A stretch of DNA of 64,000 bases from Linyphia triangularis. Taxonomy: Eukaryota > Arthropoda > Arachnida > Araneae > Linyphiidae. The stretch lies in the NCBI GenBank assembly GCA_963978545.1, contig OZ021721.1, positions 101,667,366 to 101,731,365 on the forward strand. Reading direction: 5' to 3'. Shown here piece by piece: positions 16,490 to 29,842 of the stretch; the stretch's first letter is position 1, and every line of letters begins with the position of its first letter. The notes below the pieces were generated by a model. It worked only from the letters and a program-made list of their open reading frames with translations. It searched no databases and was not told the origin of the DNA. A program made the position numbers and the translations under genes.

Positions 16490-16830
16490 TTTCATTTCTG
16501 CAAACTTTGAATTATGTACTATATTTTTCAAATTTGATTCTTTGTCAAACGCTGTGCCAATTCTGTATATTGAATTATATTATACTGGTATGATTCTGTG
16601 ATCTTTGAATTCTGAATTGTAAGTGGCATAATTATGTTAGCTTTGTAAATTTACTATGCATACTTTACCCATTATGCAATCTGCAATTTTGGTATTTTCT
16701 AGTATATATTTTGTAAATTCTGCATTTTCTATTATATTATTCTGCAAATTTGGTATTTTATTTTATGAATGCATATGTTATTCTGCAAATTTCGTATTTT
16801 CTGTTATGAATGCATATTCAGTATTTTTTT
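16490..16830. repeat. Degenerate tandem repeat, about 45-bp units
   Basis: Recurring blocks of TTCTGCAAATTTGGTATTTT and TTATGAATGCATAT occur with many changes. Open frames through it are chance frames. Confidence 0.5.
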
Positions 16831-17490
16831 TTGCTTGCCTCGACTAACTATGTTGGGTATTGAGCCTGTTGTTGAGCTTCAAATTTGTAATTGATGTTTC
16901 AGGCAAAATTTGTATGTAAAGTTTTAGTGACGCCATCTACTTTCACGCATAATATTTATTCTTTCAATATTTCATAAAATTAAAAGAAAGAGAGACTCAC
17001 CCTAGTTCCCCTGAATTCAAAGAGATGGAGACACTTTCCGAAGGATTTTACGACATAAATAAAACATTGAAAACATAAAACATCGTCAGTTAAAAGTTAA
17101 TTTTATACTGTAACTTATTTCTTTTCACATATGTATGTTTTAGTGAATTTAAATTGTATTTTAGGTCGATTTATTAATTAAATAAAATAATCTAGTATTA
17201 TTTTTTAAAACACAGTTTATAAATTATGATGCATTAATTTGAAGTTATTTATCTGCTGCAATATTTTCGTAAGAATTTCTATAGAATACTACTTTTCATT
17301 CATTTGGACATTTCTACAATTACTTTAGATTAAACTTCCCTTTTTATGTTCAGCCCTTGAAAGGGTTTGGTTAAAACTTCTCAAAAGATCAAGAGAATTT
17401 GATGTTGCTTCAGATTTCTTATAGGAATTTTTATTTTAGACTTTGGAATGTATTAGATTAATTTAAATCACTCTTATATTTTGTATTTTT

Positions 17491-18092
17491 TTAAGGGGAG
17501 TTAGTGCCCAAAAATTTATAAATTATCGATTTTGGGTTAATTATTGTTTATCAAAATTTAAATTATCCCCTTTAAAAGGATACCTCATTTGTAATAATAC
17601 CTTAAATAGAAGCATTTTTAATAATTTTGTGAAGACAAAATTGGTAACTATTAGTGTAAGTAAAGTTTTCTTTAAAATAACGTTTTTCTCAAAACTATAT
17701 TTTTTCATTATCCATGTACCTTTTCATCAGAAACTGAACAAACTATCTTCTTGAAATTTTTACCACATAATCCTTTTATGTATCTGCATATACTGAAGTA
17801 AGATTTTGTTGCTATTTTAAAAATATTTCTTTGTTTTGGCTTTTTTCTACAAAAAACAAAAACAAAAAAAAAACTTGTGATTTTTAAAAAATGTGAGTGA
17901 CTTTCACGAAAATTCATTGAAAAAAAAAAGTAAATGAATTATAATCAAAAGCTAATTTCAGTAGAATAACAAGTGTCCTCTAAATGCACTGGAAAAAAAA
18001 TTAGGCTTCTATGTCAAATACTTTCTGAGACAAATGTACATGAAATATGCCAAATTAACATTACCGGTATAGAGGGTACTAACTACCCTTAA
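17491..18092 (+). mobile_element. TTAA-type element, family 2, copy with deleted right arm
   Basis: TTAA at 17491-17494 is followed by GGGGAGTTAGTGCCC. The right end reads GGGTACTAACTACCC then TTAA (18089-18092). The left 400 bp align with 29843-30753. The sister's long right arm is missing here: only about the last 30 bases of the terminus remain. There is no coding frame. Confidence 0.82.
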
Positions 18093-18819
18093 TAAAATAT
18101 TGATAGTTACACAATATAATTTAATTTTAATTACATACGTTATGATAATGAAAAAATTTAATTTTAAACAAATGCAAACTAGTTAAAATATGTAATTGAT
18201 GATACATTGATATGATTGCCTTAAACACTACTCAACAGTTAAAAAGTTAGAGCTTTCAGTTAGAACATCAATTCATATAATTTTTACTCAGTATTATCAT
18301 CAGTATATTGATTGTTCTGTAATCTGCATTAAGTAGTCTGTAATTCAGTATCAGTATAATGATTTTTTAGTATTATAAGTTTTACTATATGGTTCCACAT
18401 TTTATATTCCATATTCCACGTTTAAAACTCAACAATGTTACTGTTTAGTGAAATTATCACAATTTTGAAATGTCCTACGTAAAATAGCATGTTTATGATT
18501 ACACAAGTAGAGCAATAATTAAATTGATTTGAGTTATTCACAATTCGGGAATGTTCTATGCCAAATAATATTTTTGTGTTTATTTGAGTTTACTAAATTG
18601 GTCCAAATTAGGTTTAAACTTCAAACTTTCATTTTTATATTTTGTTCGAATACATTTTGTAAATATTGGATTGTAGATTTGATAAACAATTATTTTAGAT
18701 GTTTTTAGTTCCGTAAAATTTCAGTGAATGTAAAGCTGTTCACTCAATAATTTAAATGAATGATATCCGCGATGTATTTTAGAAAACTCTACTATATTTG
18801 AGCTCTGTCATTACCACCA

Positions 18820-18928
<109 letters not shown>

Positions 18929-19301
18929 CATTTTCATAAGAATTTTTCAAGCAATTTTGAGGCCCCAAAATTCGGGAGCCCAAGACACAGGCCCTACAGT
19001 GCTTATGAGAAATATGGCTCTGATTAATCTATTAAGGGAATATAGAACACAAAAATATTAACTCGCCAATTTTAAAGGGATAATTTTGAAATTTTCTCAG
19101 TGGATGTATTTCGAATATTGGATAAATTATTTATAATACAATAGCTCTTTTGAATATTTTTGAAAATTAAGAGTTTCGTAAAATTGGAATATTTTTATTT
19201 TTGATGCTTAAGTTCATAACTTATTATTCAATTTCCAATTTTTTTTTTATTCTAAATAACTCAGAAATGTTTATAAAGTGAATTGCGGTTTTGATTTTTT
19301 T

Positions 19302-20533
19302 AACCCTCAAAAAATGCTAATTAAATATGTACTGTACATTTCGTAATAGCATGCTAATATTTTTACATAATTATAATACAGAGTTCTAGGCTTATGTATT
19401 TACTCAAAGCTCAAAATATGAAGAAAATATCATCACCAAGAAAACAGGATTTTAAGTTTTAGAATAGCATAGATGATAAGCAATTATCATGGTGCTAATT
19501 AGAGTTTAACCCTAAAAAAAATGCTAATTAAATATGTACTGTATATTTAATAAAAGCATACGAATATTTTTACATAATAATAGTATAGAGTTCTAGGCTT
19601 ATATATCTAGTCAAAGTTCAAAATATGAGGAAAATATCATCACCAAGAAAACAGGATTTTAAGTTTTAGAATAGCATAGATGATAAGCAGCTATCATGGT
19701 GCTAATTAGAGTTTAACCCTAAAAAAAAATGCTAATTAAATATGTACTGTATATTTAATAAAAGCATGCGAATATTTTTACATAATAATAGTATAGAGTT
19801 CTAGGCTTATATATCTATTCAAAGCTCAAAATATGAGGAAAATATCATCACCAAGAAAACAGAATTTTAAGTTTTAGAATAGCATAGATGATAAGCAGCT
19901 ATCATGGTGCTAATTAGAGTTTAACCCTAAAAAAAAATGCTAATTAAATATGTACTGTATATTTAATAAAAGCATGCGAATATTTTTACATAATAATAGT
20001 ATAGAGTTCTAGGCTTATATATCTATTCAAAGCTCAAAATATGAGGAAAATATCATCACCAAGAAAACAGAATTTTAAGTTTTAGAATAGCATAGATGAT
20101 AAGCAGCTATCATGGTGCTAATTAGAGTTTAACCCTAAAAAAAAAATGCTAATTAAATATGTACTGTATATTTAATAAAAGCATGCGAATATTTTTACAT
20201 AATAATAGTATAGAGTTCTAGGCTTATATATCTATTCAAAGCTCAAAATATGAGGAAAAGATCATCACCAAGAAAACAGGATTTTAAGTTTTAGAATAGC
20301 ATAGATGATAAGCAGCTATCATGGTGCTAATTAGAGTTTAACCCTAAAAAAAAATGCTAATTAAATATGTACTGTATATTTAATAAAAGCATGCGAATAT
20401 TTTTACATAATAATAGTATAGAGTTCTAGGCTTATATATCTATTCAAAGCTCAAAATATGAGGAAAATATCATCACCAAGAAAACAGGATTTTAAGTTTT
20501 AGAATAGCATAGATGATAAGCAACTATCATGGT
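19302..20533 (+). repeat. Satellite-like array, six units of about 207 bp
   Basis: Units start at AACCCT(A/C) at 19302, 19508, 19715, 19923, 20131 and 20340. The array stops inside the last unit near 20533. The first unit is clearly diverged and the second slightly. Units 3-6 are nearly identical, and units 3 and 4 share a private change (AACAGAATT for AACAGGATT), so they are probably the most recent duplicates. Length differences come mainly from the A run after AACCCT. No long frame is present. Confidence 0.95.
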
Positions 20534-20539
20534 TATTAT

Positions 20540-21935
20540 TTAATTATAATAATAAAATATAATTCAGGTAGGGTTTAACTTTTGATTTCTTTCGATTTAT
20601 GTCTATCCCTTTTATTTGTTTAAAACAGTAAAGACATTGTGAACATTTGCATAAATCTTCCAAATAATTGTGTAATATACAAGATTTTTTTAATTTTCAT
20701 GTACAAAGAATTCGTGTTAAAGTGAACAATTATGACTCAGAAACAAAAGTTATACATTCTTATTTATGAATTGAAAGCTTATTAGTTTTCTTAGGTCTAG
20801 GAACAAGATAAATGATTATAATGGGAAACAAATAATTAAAAAATGCCTTTTAGTATCAATTTAAAATAGGTTTATTTAACTGATTTGAGGAAAAAGTTAT
20901 GTCAATCTATTTTATATTTTACTGAAAAAATTTAATCGCGTTAAAAGAATAAAATATTTTATAATCAAGGAAATTGTGACAGTGGAATAGTAAGAATTGA
21001 CAATTTCAAATTAATCTAGCTGTTAGATAGCAGTATAGAAATATCAAGTGTGATATACTATGTGAAAGAAAAATCACCAGTATATGATATATTACTAAAT
21101 TTTGTATAAAACAGGTTTAATAATTGATTTCCAAACAAAACATATTATTTAAATTTTTTTTTTACCATTGGTAATGAAATGTTACATTTTCTAGGAAATA
21201 CCAGAAAAAAATAGAATAAGTTTTCTAGAAATATATAGTTTTCAATGTTTCGAAATGTTAAAGCAATTTTTGTGTGCATGCTGTATGCAAATCTATTGAT
21301 CTGTGGAAAACACGATTTTTTTCTTTAAACTTTTAACATTACATAAAGAATACAATTCTTAAATATTTCGTTTTAAGGTCATTGAAAAATTTATTGGTAA
21401 GAAATTTAAGAGTCATTATAAAACACGTCATTCAGTAATTAAAGATTAATGTATCTTTAAATTTAAGCTATAGGTTAAAAATGATGCAAGTAAAATGAGA
21501 TAAATTAAACAAGAATTATTAATTTAATTAATAATTATTTTAGAAGAATTAAAATATATAACAAGTCGCACATACAGGAAAAAGTGTTTGGTTATTACAA
21601 AGAAAGTACCACTGCATTATAATTATTTTGTATACGAATGAAGTCTTTTGCAGTCTACATGTAATTAGTTCCAACATAATTTGTTAATGAATATTAAGGG
21701 CTGTACATCTTATTTTCATACATTTGAAAGACTTAATTTATTTCACTTTTACTAAAGTAGAAAAGTTGTAGTAAAATGAAACTCCGTCAGAGAAAAATGT
21801 AGCTTTAAGTGGTAATTAAGGGGAGAGAAAAGAGTTCCGGAAAACCGAATCAGTCGTAAAGTATTTAAAATGCAATATTTTTAATTATTTTTTGACATAG
21901 TTAATAATAACATATTTGTTATATATGTTACATTT
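20540..21935. other. A+T-rich DNA, no gene seen
   Basis: Nothing is recognised except a lone TTAAGGGGAGAG at 21816, which resembles a TTAA-family terminus but has no partner. Confidence 0.5.
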
Positions 21936-22412
21936 CCAATTTTTATTTTATTTTATGTAATAAGCCTACATTTGAGACTTAGAATTTTAATGGCAATTTG
22001 TGGTTTGGTTCACTTTTCTCAAATTCTGTTGAATATTTTAATCTAATTTTTTTCCATGATAATGATGATAATGAAAATACACAAGATCTATCTAGTAAAC
22101 CTAAAAATTTTTTTAAATTTGGAAAAATAAATATTTTAGGTGATATTTTATGTTGTGAAAAATGAAATTTTTTTGTATACGACAACTATATTATTGCTTT
22201 AAATATAATTTTAAAGATATCTTAGGTAACAAAAAATAGGTTCACTGTTTGAAAAGAGTTTTTTTTTTTTTTGCATTTGGTTAAACTTTTGTGCAACATT
22301 ATTGTATATTTATTCTGAGAAGTGTACCTAACCACAGGTTAGCATAAAATAATTTCAAAATTCTAAGTCCGAATATAAGCTTATTACATAAGAATATATA
22401 AAATAAAATTAT
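21936..22412. mobile_element. Foldback element, arms of about 100 bp
   Basis: The left arm includes TTATGTAATAAGCC and GGTTTGGTTCACTTTTCTC. The right arm carries their inverted counterparts (GAAGTGTACCTAACC and GCTTATTACATAA). The pairing covers about 21936-22040 against 22300-22412, with gaps. Exact ends and TSD are not clear. Confidence 0.6.
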
Positions 22413-22552
22413 CAGAGTAATAATCATAACAAACAGGTTATTATTGAGTGTGTCAAAAATAAATAAAAAATTTTGTATTTTAAATAATTTATAGCACGTT
22501 GAAGTTAAATGAAAATACGACTGCTTTGGTAATCCGGGACTCTTGTCTTCTC

Positions 22553-23453
22553 TTAAGGTACTTGCCTACGTTCGGAGTACTTTTTCAAAAAAACTTTATG
22601 TACGAATATTTTAAGTGCCTTTTTATATTTAGTACTACTATAGATTAGTAATACCAGTAAAAAAAAAATCAAATTTATTATTATTATTTTTCTAAAATTG
22701 CAATTTTGCATGAAATTTATATGAAATATTTCAAAAACTTAAAATAAGATAAATAAAAAACTATTAAGTTTTTTAGGAAATAAATTGTATATAAATAAAC
22801 TATATGTTTATATTTAGGGCATATACTACATTAAGAAAAATATATTCATTAAAACTTTTTTTATGGATAGTCAAAAATAAGTTCATGATTTTTTAACAAT
22901 TTCACCTTGTTTTTATTCAAACTAAAGGTAGTATTTCATAAAATAACCATCCAATCTCAATTTCTATAGCAGATGCACTAGAAAACAATCAACAAGATAA
23001 GTACAAAAAAATTTATAATGATTCATGAATAATTGTTTGAGTTATGACATTTCAAATTCGGAATATTTGTGTGAAAATCAATTCCGAGAAAAATGCATTT
23101 TAACTTTAAAACACTCAATTTCTATATAAACAATATTACTTACACACTTAAAATGCACCTTCTTCTTTTTCAATTTTTTATTTATTAAAAAGAAGAAAAC
23201 ATTAATATGTAGAAGGAAATCACTTTTTAATCGGCAACTTTTGGTTTTGATATACTATTTCCGGTCATTTCCGGTTATAATTTATAGTTTTAGATCAGTT
23301 TCAAATTGTTATAACTTTTGTTCAAATCAACGCAGAGATAAAAAGTAGACAGTTTTAGAAACTTATAAATTTGGGCTTAAATATTCACGATTAATATTTT
23401 TTTGTGTCAAATTTCATCAAAATCGACCTTTTCAACGTAGGCAAGTATTTTAA
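22553..23453. mobile_element. TTAA-type element, family 3, 901 bp
   Basis: It is bounded by TTAA on both sides (22553-22556 and 23450-23453). Short terminal inverted repeats read GGTACTTGCCTACGTT on the left and AATACTTGCCTACGTT inverted on the right. There is no coding frame. Its right end lies 2 bases from the TA that starts the next element. Confidence 0.75.
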
Positions 23454-23456
23454 ATA

Positions 23457-23752
23457 CAGGGTGATTATAATTAAAATTCAACTTTCAAAAAGTTTAAAAA
23501 CAAAAACACTGGTCAGAATGACTTTAAATTAACTATAACCTTGACTTTTACCGTAATGACTATAACCGTAGAACATGATAATGGCATGGCATAAGAAAAA
23601 ATAATTTGAAAGAGTTTTTTTTTTTTTTTTTTTTTTTTCATATGCTATACCATTACCTACTTGTTGTACATTCAGGTTCCATTTCAAGTTATCCTGAGCA
23701 GTGGAATTTTTTTTTTAGCTTTTTGAAGGTTGAAGTTAAATTATAAACACTT
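23457..23752. mobile_element. Foldback hairpin element with T24 near its apex
   Basis: The left end CAGGGTGATTATAAT and the right end ATTATAAACACTTT are inverted repeats, flanked by TA at 23455-23456 and 23753-23754. The arms can be followed inward (CACTGGTCAG against the inverted CACTGCTCAG). They meet at a T24 run (23615-23638). TA targeting suggests a Tc1/mariner-type MITE. Confidence 0.7.
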
Positions 23753-24644
23753 TATAAATTAAATTCGAATGAATCCTGACAAACACATAAAAAAAAGATA
23801 TAAAACAAGTTCAGAAGAAAAAGATGGTTAACGCATTAATCGAAATCACAGCATTGGTTTTATGCCAGATGTTATTTTGTTCATTTTATTGCTCTGTAAA
23901 TATCTATAGTTAAAAGTTCTAAGTCACAATACATCAATAAAAGAGAAGGATAACAAAAAGCTTCCATTCTTCGCGTTTTATAGAAGTCATAAATTGGAAT
24001 TTGAGGCTTGATTCTTGTCTGGAAAATTTCAGGACATCAAAGTGAGGAAAGAGAGGGCCAACCAGTCTGGGGCTAAATTTTTATATTTTGACTGAGTTTT
24101 CAGTAGTCTTGTGATTTGTTTTATCTATTTTGTTATTTACTGGAAGATTTAATCTCATATGTGTTGTTTGAAACACCAGAAGAATTTAAGAAAATTATAT
24201 TATTATTCCATATAAAGTATTTAAAAATAATTAAATCTCTCTATGAACATTTATTTGTGATTTTCATATACTCTTCTGTGTACTCTGTATTAAAAATGGT
24301 TTGCTTTATAAGTCTCAAAAATTTAGTTTTTTATTTCTGACGTTTGAAATATGCTGTGTAATATCATTGTAACATATAGCCATAACAAGGTATAAATACT
24401 ACAATTATTTTGATAAAAATTCACGTGCTTTATGCTGTATTATTACCAAGAACCTAGGGGCTGAAACAGGGAGTAGGGAAAGGGGGTGGTGCTTTTTCCT
24501 AAAAAACCTACTTTTTGTTGACTTTAAAAAACTTTACACTTTTATGAAAACATTGGTTTATCATATGTATTAAACTGATCACTACAAAAAACTTTAGTTT
24601 CTAATAATTCCTTCTGCGCATTTTGAATTTAAGATATTCTTGTC

Positions 24645-24661
24645 TTAAGGGGTTCCGGTAG

Positions 24662-24693
<32 letters not shown>

Positions 24694-25378
24694 TATAAAT
24701 ATTTTTATGGCAAAAATTTATCTTATGTATGAGATACTATTTATATGCCTTTGAGATAATTTCTTTTTAAAATATTGTGAATATTTATTTAAAAAAATAT
24801 CAAAAACCCAAAAAGAAATATCCATAATTATTGATGTTTGCGTATTTTGATAAAAGTCAGGAATTTTTTTTTCAAATTGAAAGTTTTCTGTAATACATTA
24901 TTACATAAAGAAAATTCTGTAATCACAGAATTTTGATGGGTGAATTAGAAAAAATTCGAAAAATTCTCAAAGATAAAATATTGAAATTTTCGATTTTTTT
25001 ATGTTATCTCTTACGCTAAATGTTATATTTTAAAACAGAATTTAAAAAATAAAATTCTGTGAGGACAAAACGTTTAAATCTCAATCAATCAAATGCTGCA
25101 AAAATTTGAATAGACAATTCTTAATGGTTCTGACGATATATCGATTTGAATTTTCAACATCTGTAAAACACACTAGAGCCCAAAAAACGCACTTTAAGCC
25201 GACGCTTCAAGGCATTACGCCCATTAGTGATGTTTAAATAACAGGTAATTGCGTGGCGTTCTAATCACAGGAGGAATAAGATAAAACATAATTTTCTTCA
25301 AGAATGTATGAACTATTTTTTAAGATAAAAAAAAAAAAAATTGATTTTTGACGAAATTTCGGTACTGGAACCCCTTAA
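24645..25378. mobile_element. TTAA-type element, family 4, 734 bp
   Basis: The left end is TTAAGGGGTTCCGGTA. The right end, inverted, is TTAAGGGGTTCCAGTACCG. TTAA stands at 24645-24648 and 25375-25378. An A30 run (24662-24691) directly follows the left terminus. No protein frame survives. Confidence 0.82.
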
Positions 25379-26469
25379 CCTTAAAACTTGTTTTTCTATG
25401 TTTAGTTTTTTCACTATTTTACTCTGCGATAGAAAACTTTTTCTTAAAAAATACTTATGCTACCCACTTTGGAATCCCCAAATCTACCAAATACTAAAAA
25501 TATAATTGTAAAATTTTAATTACTTACATGCGGATCACTTTGTTTGTCCTTAAAAATACGTACATTATTAAATTTAAATATTTTTTTTTCGCAATCAGAT
25601 TATATTTTCTTAATTTTAATTCTAAAAGTCAAATGTTTTTATTTACAGCAATTTATTAAAAAGTATACCAAAATTTTTGAAAATTTTAATTGTTTTTAAA
25701 TTTTATTAAATTTCCCCAAATATATCTTTTACTTTCAAAATTTCAAAATATATCTACAATTTCATTCGACGTGTCCACAAACAATTTGCTTGCGTGTCAA
25801 ACAATAGAAGCAGAAAAATTTAGAAAATATTATTCAATTTCCGTCCCTCTTCTTAAATATTGTTTGGTATTCCATAACTCCTTATATTTTTTTATTTAAA
25901 TTACTTCACACTCCATCCTGATGACACAAAGGCTGTGGATTTCAATCCTAAATTGGTAAAACATGTTTCAATAATTAATTAACTAAAATTTTTTTCAAAT
26001 CGGAGTATTGAAATATTAATCTGCAAAATGTGTTGTTTGTCGTTATAAAACATTGATAATCACGGAACATAATAAACATTTAAATTAATTTTTTATCCTA
26101 TTCAGTTTCAAATTAAAAAACATTTAAACGAAATGAACTTATAAAAAAGAGTCCAAAAATATTTTAAAAGAACATAAAGAAAAATATTTTAATGGTAAAT
26201 CGAAAAAAAGGAAGCTCTTTTTTTCTGATTTTTGTTTGGTAAGTATTATTTACTAAACTACTTTATATTAAATAAATAAATAATAATAATAAAAAATGTA
26301 ATCACTTAAATTAATAAAAAATAATTATATCGCTCTGTTAATATAATTACCCTTAATCAATCTTTTAAAAGCGTAATTTATCATTTCTATCAAGTAGACA
26401 GTCTTATTTTAATGTATGTGGTCGTAAAGAAAAATACCAGCTTAAAGTGCCTATTAAACTTCTCAAATA

Positions 26470-26815
26470 GCTCAAATCCGCTAGCCAATATCGGATCGAC
26501 ACTGACCGATTTCAATGTAGACCATTGTAGACTGGCCGTTGCTATGGATCTTGGCCAATCTCGCTTAGTGCTGGGTAAAATATACTGGAAGTTTTGAAAT
26601 GTTAATTCAGAATTCGAAATTTGAAATATAGTGTTATAAGAAAGGACAAAAGAGTAAAAAAATATGTTTTGGATGGCTTTGTAACGTTTATTTAAAAAAA
26701 AAAAATCAAAAATCGTGTATTTTGGAGCGATGCTTGAAATTCTACATGGCCTGGCCAATCTTCACAGAATCACTGTTTCCAACATTGGCCAATACCGCGG
26801 TGTTAGCTATGTTAC
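26470..26815. repeat. Cluster of TTGGCCA/CCAAT motifs in a G+C-richer island
   Basis: CCAATATCGG, TTGGCCAATCTC, CTGGCCAATCTTC and ATTGGCCAATACCGCGG occur within about 340 bp. The outer motifs are partly inverted (TAGCCAATATCGG against GGTATTGGCC). Both strands have open frames of modest length, with no recognisable domain. It could be an old inverted-repeat element or a clustered protein-binding site; I cannot decide. Confidence 0.4.
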
Positions 26816-27082
26816 AACATACTAATCTATGTTCTTTCAGATCAAAATGGAAGTGAAAAATTCGTAAACTTAAATTAAATGTTTGCTTTATAAGGTCAGT
26901 ATAAATAGAACACTTTTATTAATTGTCTGTTTACTAAAGAAACCATTATATTCATATTTTAAAATCTGGCAATACTTATTAAACAATTCAGAATTAAAAA
27001 AATATTCAAACATGAATATAGGAATATATTATAGGGCTTTATTTATAAATCTCTAATTGTTTCTTCTTAGGAATATAATATA

Positions 27083-27286
27083 CAAGGTAATTCAAAATGA
27101 ATATATCGATTACAAACGGCTATAACTATTTAATGAAAATGAATTTAACGATAAGATTAACACAGAATAGAGACGGAACTTCAATTTTTTTTTTACGTCC
27201 GTCTACATTATGTGTTAATCTAATCGATACATTCTTTTTCAATAAATAGTTTTAGCCGTTTACTACATTCATTTTGAATTACCTTG
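27083..27286. mobile_element. Palindromic TA-flanked MITE, 204 bp
   Basis: The arms start CAAGGTAATTCAAAATGAAT and pair over almost the whole length, with mismatches, around a short T-rich loop near 27190. TA occurs on both sides (27081-27082 and 27287-27288). This is typical of a Tc1/mariner-type MITE. Confidence 0.85.
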
Positions 27287-27783
27287 TACTATGTTTTTGC
27301 TTGGAAGGAGTAAAACAATACTAAATAACTGTACATATTAATTAAATAACTGGTTGTAGTTGTAACTTATTCATTATTCAAGTAAAAATCAATACAAATT
27401 TTCAAGCAGACACTACATTTGAAGCTCTGGTAATAAAAAAAGAGCTTTTCTAGTGAATTATACAATTTTTCCATCTAAAGAAGAAGAAAATACTTCGAAG
27501 AACGAACTTTTGAAAGGAGTATCACGTAATAACAAAAATAAAGCAAGATTTTAGAATGAAAAACGAGATTCGCCGAACATGAAGTTGCAAACACTTCTCT
27601 GAAATAGAACCGGACAAACACAATTCTTTCGGGTTTACTTCTTTGAAATTCACTGTGCAATACAATATATGTATCTCATTCACTTTATAGTTGCGAAAAG
27701 GAACACACTTCCAACTTCGGAAATGAAGAAAACGTCCTGAAAAAGAAAACACAGGATTTTGAATTTCATACTAAATTTAGTAT

Positions 27784-28515
27784 TTCTTTGTACTTGGTAC
27801 CCTTCAAATTTTTTTTTTATTTAAGCCTTTAAAACTATAGTTGATGCATATTTGGAAGTATTACTAAGTAAAATCTAAATTTTATTTAAAAAAAAAGTTC
27901 ACATAGTGTTCTAAGTTCTCAAGATTTTAAAATTTGTAAAAAAAATTCACCAAATTTCAAATCCTATCGTTTTTTTAATTTTTCAATATTTTTTCCTGAT
28001 TTTTCTAAAAGAATATTCTTAGTAATATACTCTACTCTAACTTAGCCATCGGATTTAGAATCATTAAAACAGTTTTCTTGAAAAAGAATGATAATTACTG
28101 TATCTAGAGCTAAAAAAAGCTTAATAAACGGATATTTTTTAACATTTAAATTTGTAAAAAAAAAAAGTTTTTATTTTATTAAAAAATCCATGCTTATTTT
28201 TGTCAAATGCATATTAAGAAAGACAAAAAATTTCAAGTTATTTCATTCATATTTGCTGAAGTTTTAGCATTTTGAATAAGGTAGGAATTTCAAAAATCAG
28301 GAACTGAGTAAAATGCATTCGAAACATCGAAGGAGCTATTGCAGCAATACTAAATTCTCCTTAAAAATATAGTTTTTTTGCAATTGCAGTTATCGGATCA
28401 GCTTAAAAATTTTCCAGTATAAGTAAAAGGTTTCAAAGATTATAAGCATGCAAAGAATGGTAAATTGATATTTTTATTGTTTTTCATGAAAACAAAGGGT
28501 ACCAAGTCCCCTTAA
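27784..28515 (+). mobile_element. TTAA-type element, family 1, copy B
   Basis: This is the sister of 1540-2675. The right end, inverted, is TTAAGGGGACTTGGTACCC. The left end keeps ACTTGGTACCC but its TTAAGGGG has decayed. Internal blocks such as ATTTGGAAGTATTACTAAG match copy A. The minisatellite of copy A is absent: here the corresponding spot is a short TTTTTATTGTTTTTC. Confidence 0.82.
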
Positions 28516-29396
28516 CAAGAATTTTGATGTTTGAAGGAAAATGCCTAGTTATTACATATATGAAATTTCCATTATATTCATATCAATAATTCCAATGAAT
28601 TGAATATTTAAAACTTCTTAGATCTATTTAGCGTTTAAAATATCAGCAAATAGCAAAATTTTAGAGTGTTAAATATTTAAATTATACAGTTGAATTATCT
28701 TATTTATTGAAACCAAAAATGAGGGTGGGATATTAAAATAATCGTATTTCATTTCATTGATTAGTTCAATCATTATTTTATAAATACGAAATAATTAAAA
28801 TTGATAAAAAAAGAACAAAATATGATTGACTTGATAATATACATCCCTGGATATTAAATTCGTTTATTTAAATATTGACTAAGTATACACACTATAAAAT
28901 GAAAATTATACGTTTTACAATATTATTGATAAGTGAAAATTGGCGAGTACTCAGAATATGAAGCATGTTAAATATTATGAAAAAATTACTGGGTGAGTAA
29001 ATTAAGATATTGTAATATACGACGATGCAAAATTTAGCTTATATACAAGCTAATGTACATGCTTACCAACAGTATTTAATCTAATGGTTCATCGAATTTT
29101 TTATAGTACCTTTTTAATAGTTAAGGTGAAGAAATTCATACAACTAAATGACATTTGATCAAAAAAGTTCTTTTTCATTCACGTTTTTTTTTATCATGTA
29201 ACTAATAGAGAGTAAAAATATGCTTATATACTTAATCACAGTTATTTAAATTTAAATAATTACTGTTTTAAGAAAGTAAGTACACTATTTTTTCTTCTTT
29301 TAAGTATAAGTTTAACATGCAAATATTCTTAGCTACCTGGATTTAAATTTCATTGCCAGTTTTTATGGAAATGCACCAAAACGATAATAGGTTTTA

Positions 29397-29552
29397 CTAA
29401 AATTAATAATTTACGTTACATAATTTAAATGCAGTATTCCTTAAATGTCTTAGGGAATTGTGACATTTTAAATTTATTTTAGTATATATTAAATCTATAA
29501 AAACATGAAATAAACCTTCTCACTCACACTTAGAGCATTTATTGTCTTTCAT
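29397..29552 (+). repeat. Direct repeat, outside copy
   Basis: About 155 bp here, starting CTAAAATTAATAATTTACG, recur with few changes at 30112-30262, inside the TTAA element next door. Confidence 0.88.
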
Positions 29553-29842
29553 TCCCTGATAAAAACAGACCCACTTCATCCTAACCAAAAAAATCGATTA
29601 AATTATTTTTCTCTACTCCGTAATTACAGTATTAAAAAAATGCATAATTTCAAAACCACTCCATCATTTCTGAAGCCTTATTTAATTTCAACTTTCTAGA
29701 GTTTAGAAGGGAGAGAGTTGGGAGATCCACCCGGTATTAAACAGTGATAAATTATGCATAAGTTCTTGGATAATTTCTGTCGACCTTCCATTTACAAAAT
29801 CGATGTCATAACAGACAGTTTATGAACATTGGTGCATATGTG

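Noticed and set aside
26390..26758. 122-residue minus-strand frame
   Set aside because: It has no domain, poly-A/T stretches, and overlaps a repeat-like motif cluster. There is no evidence of a gene.
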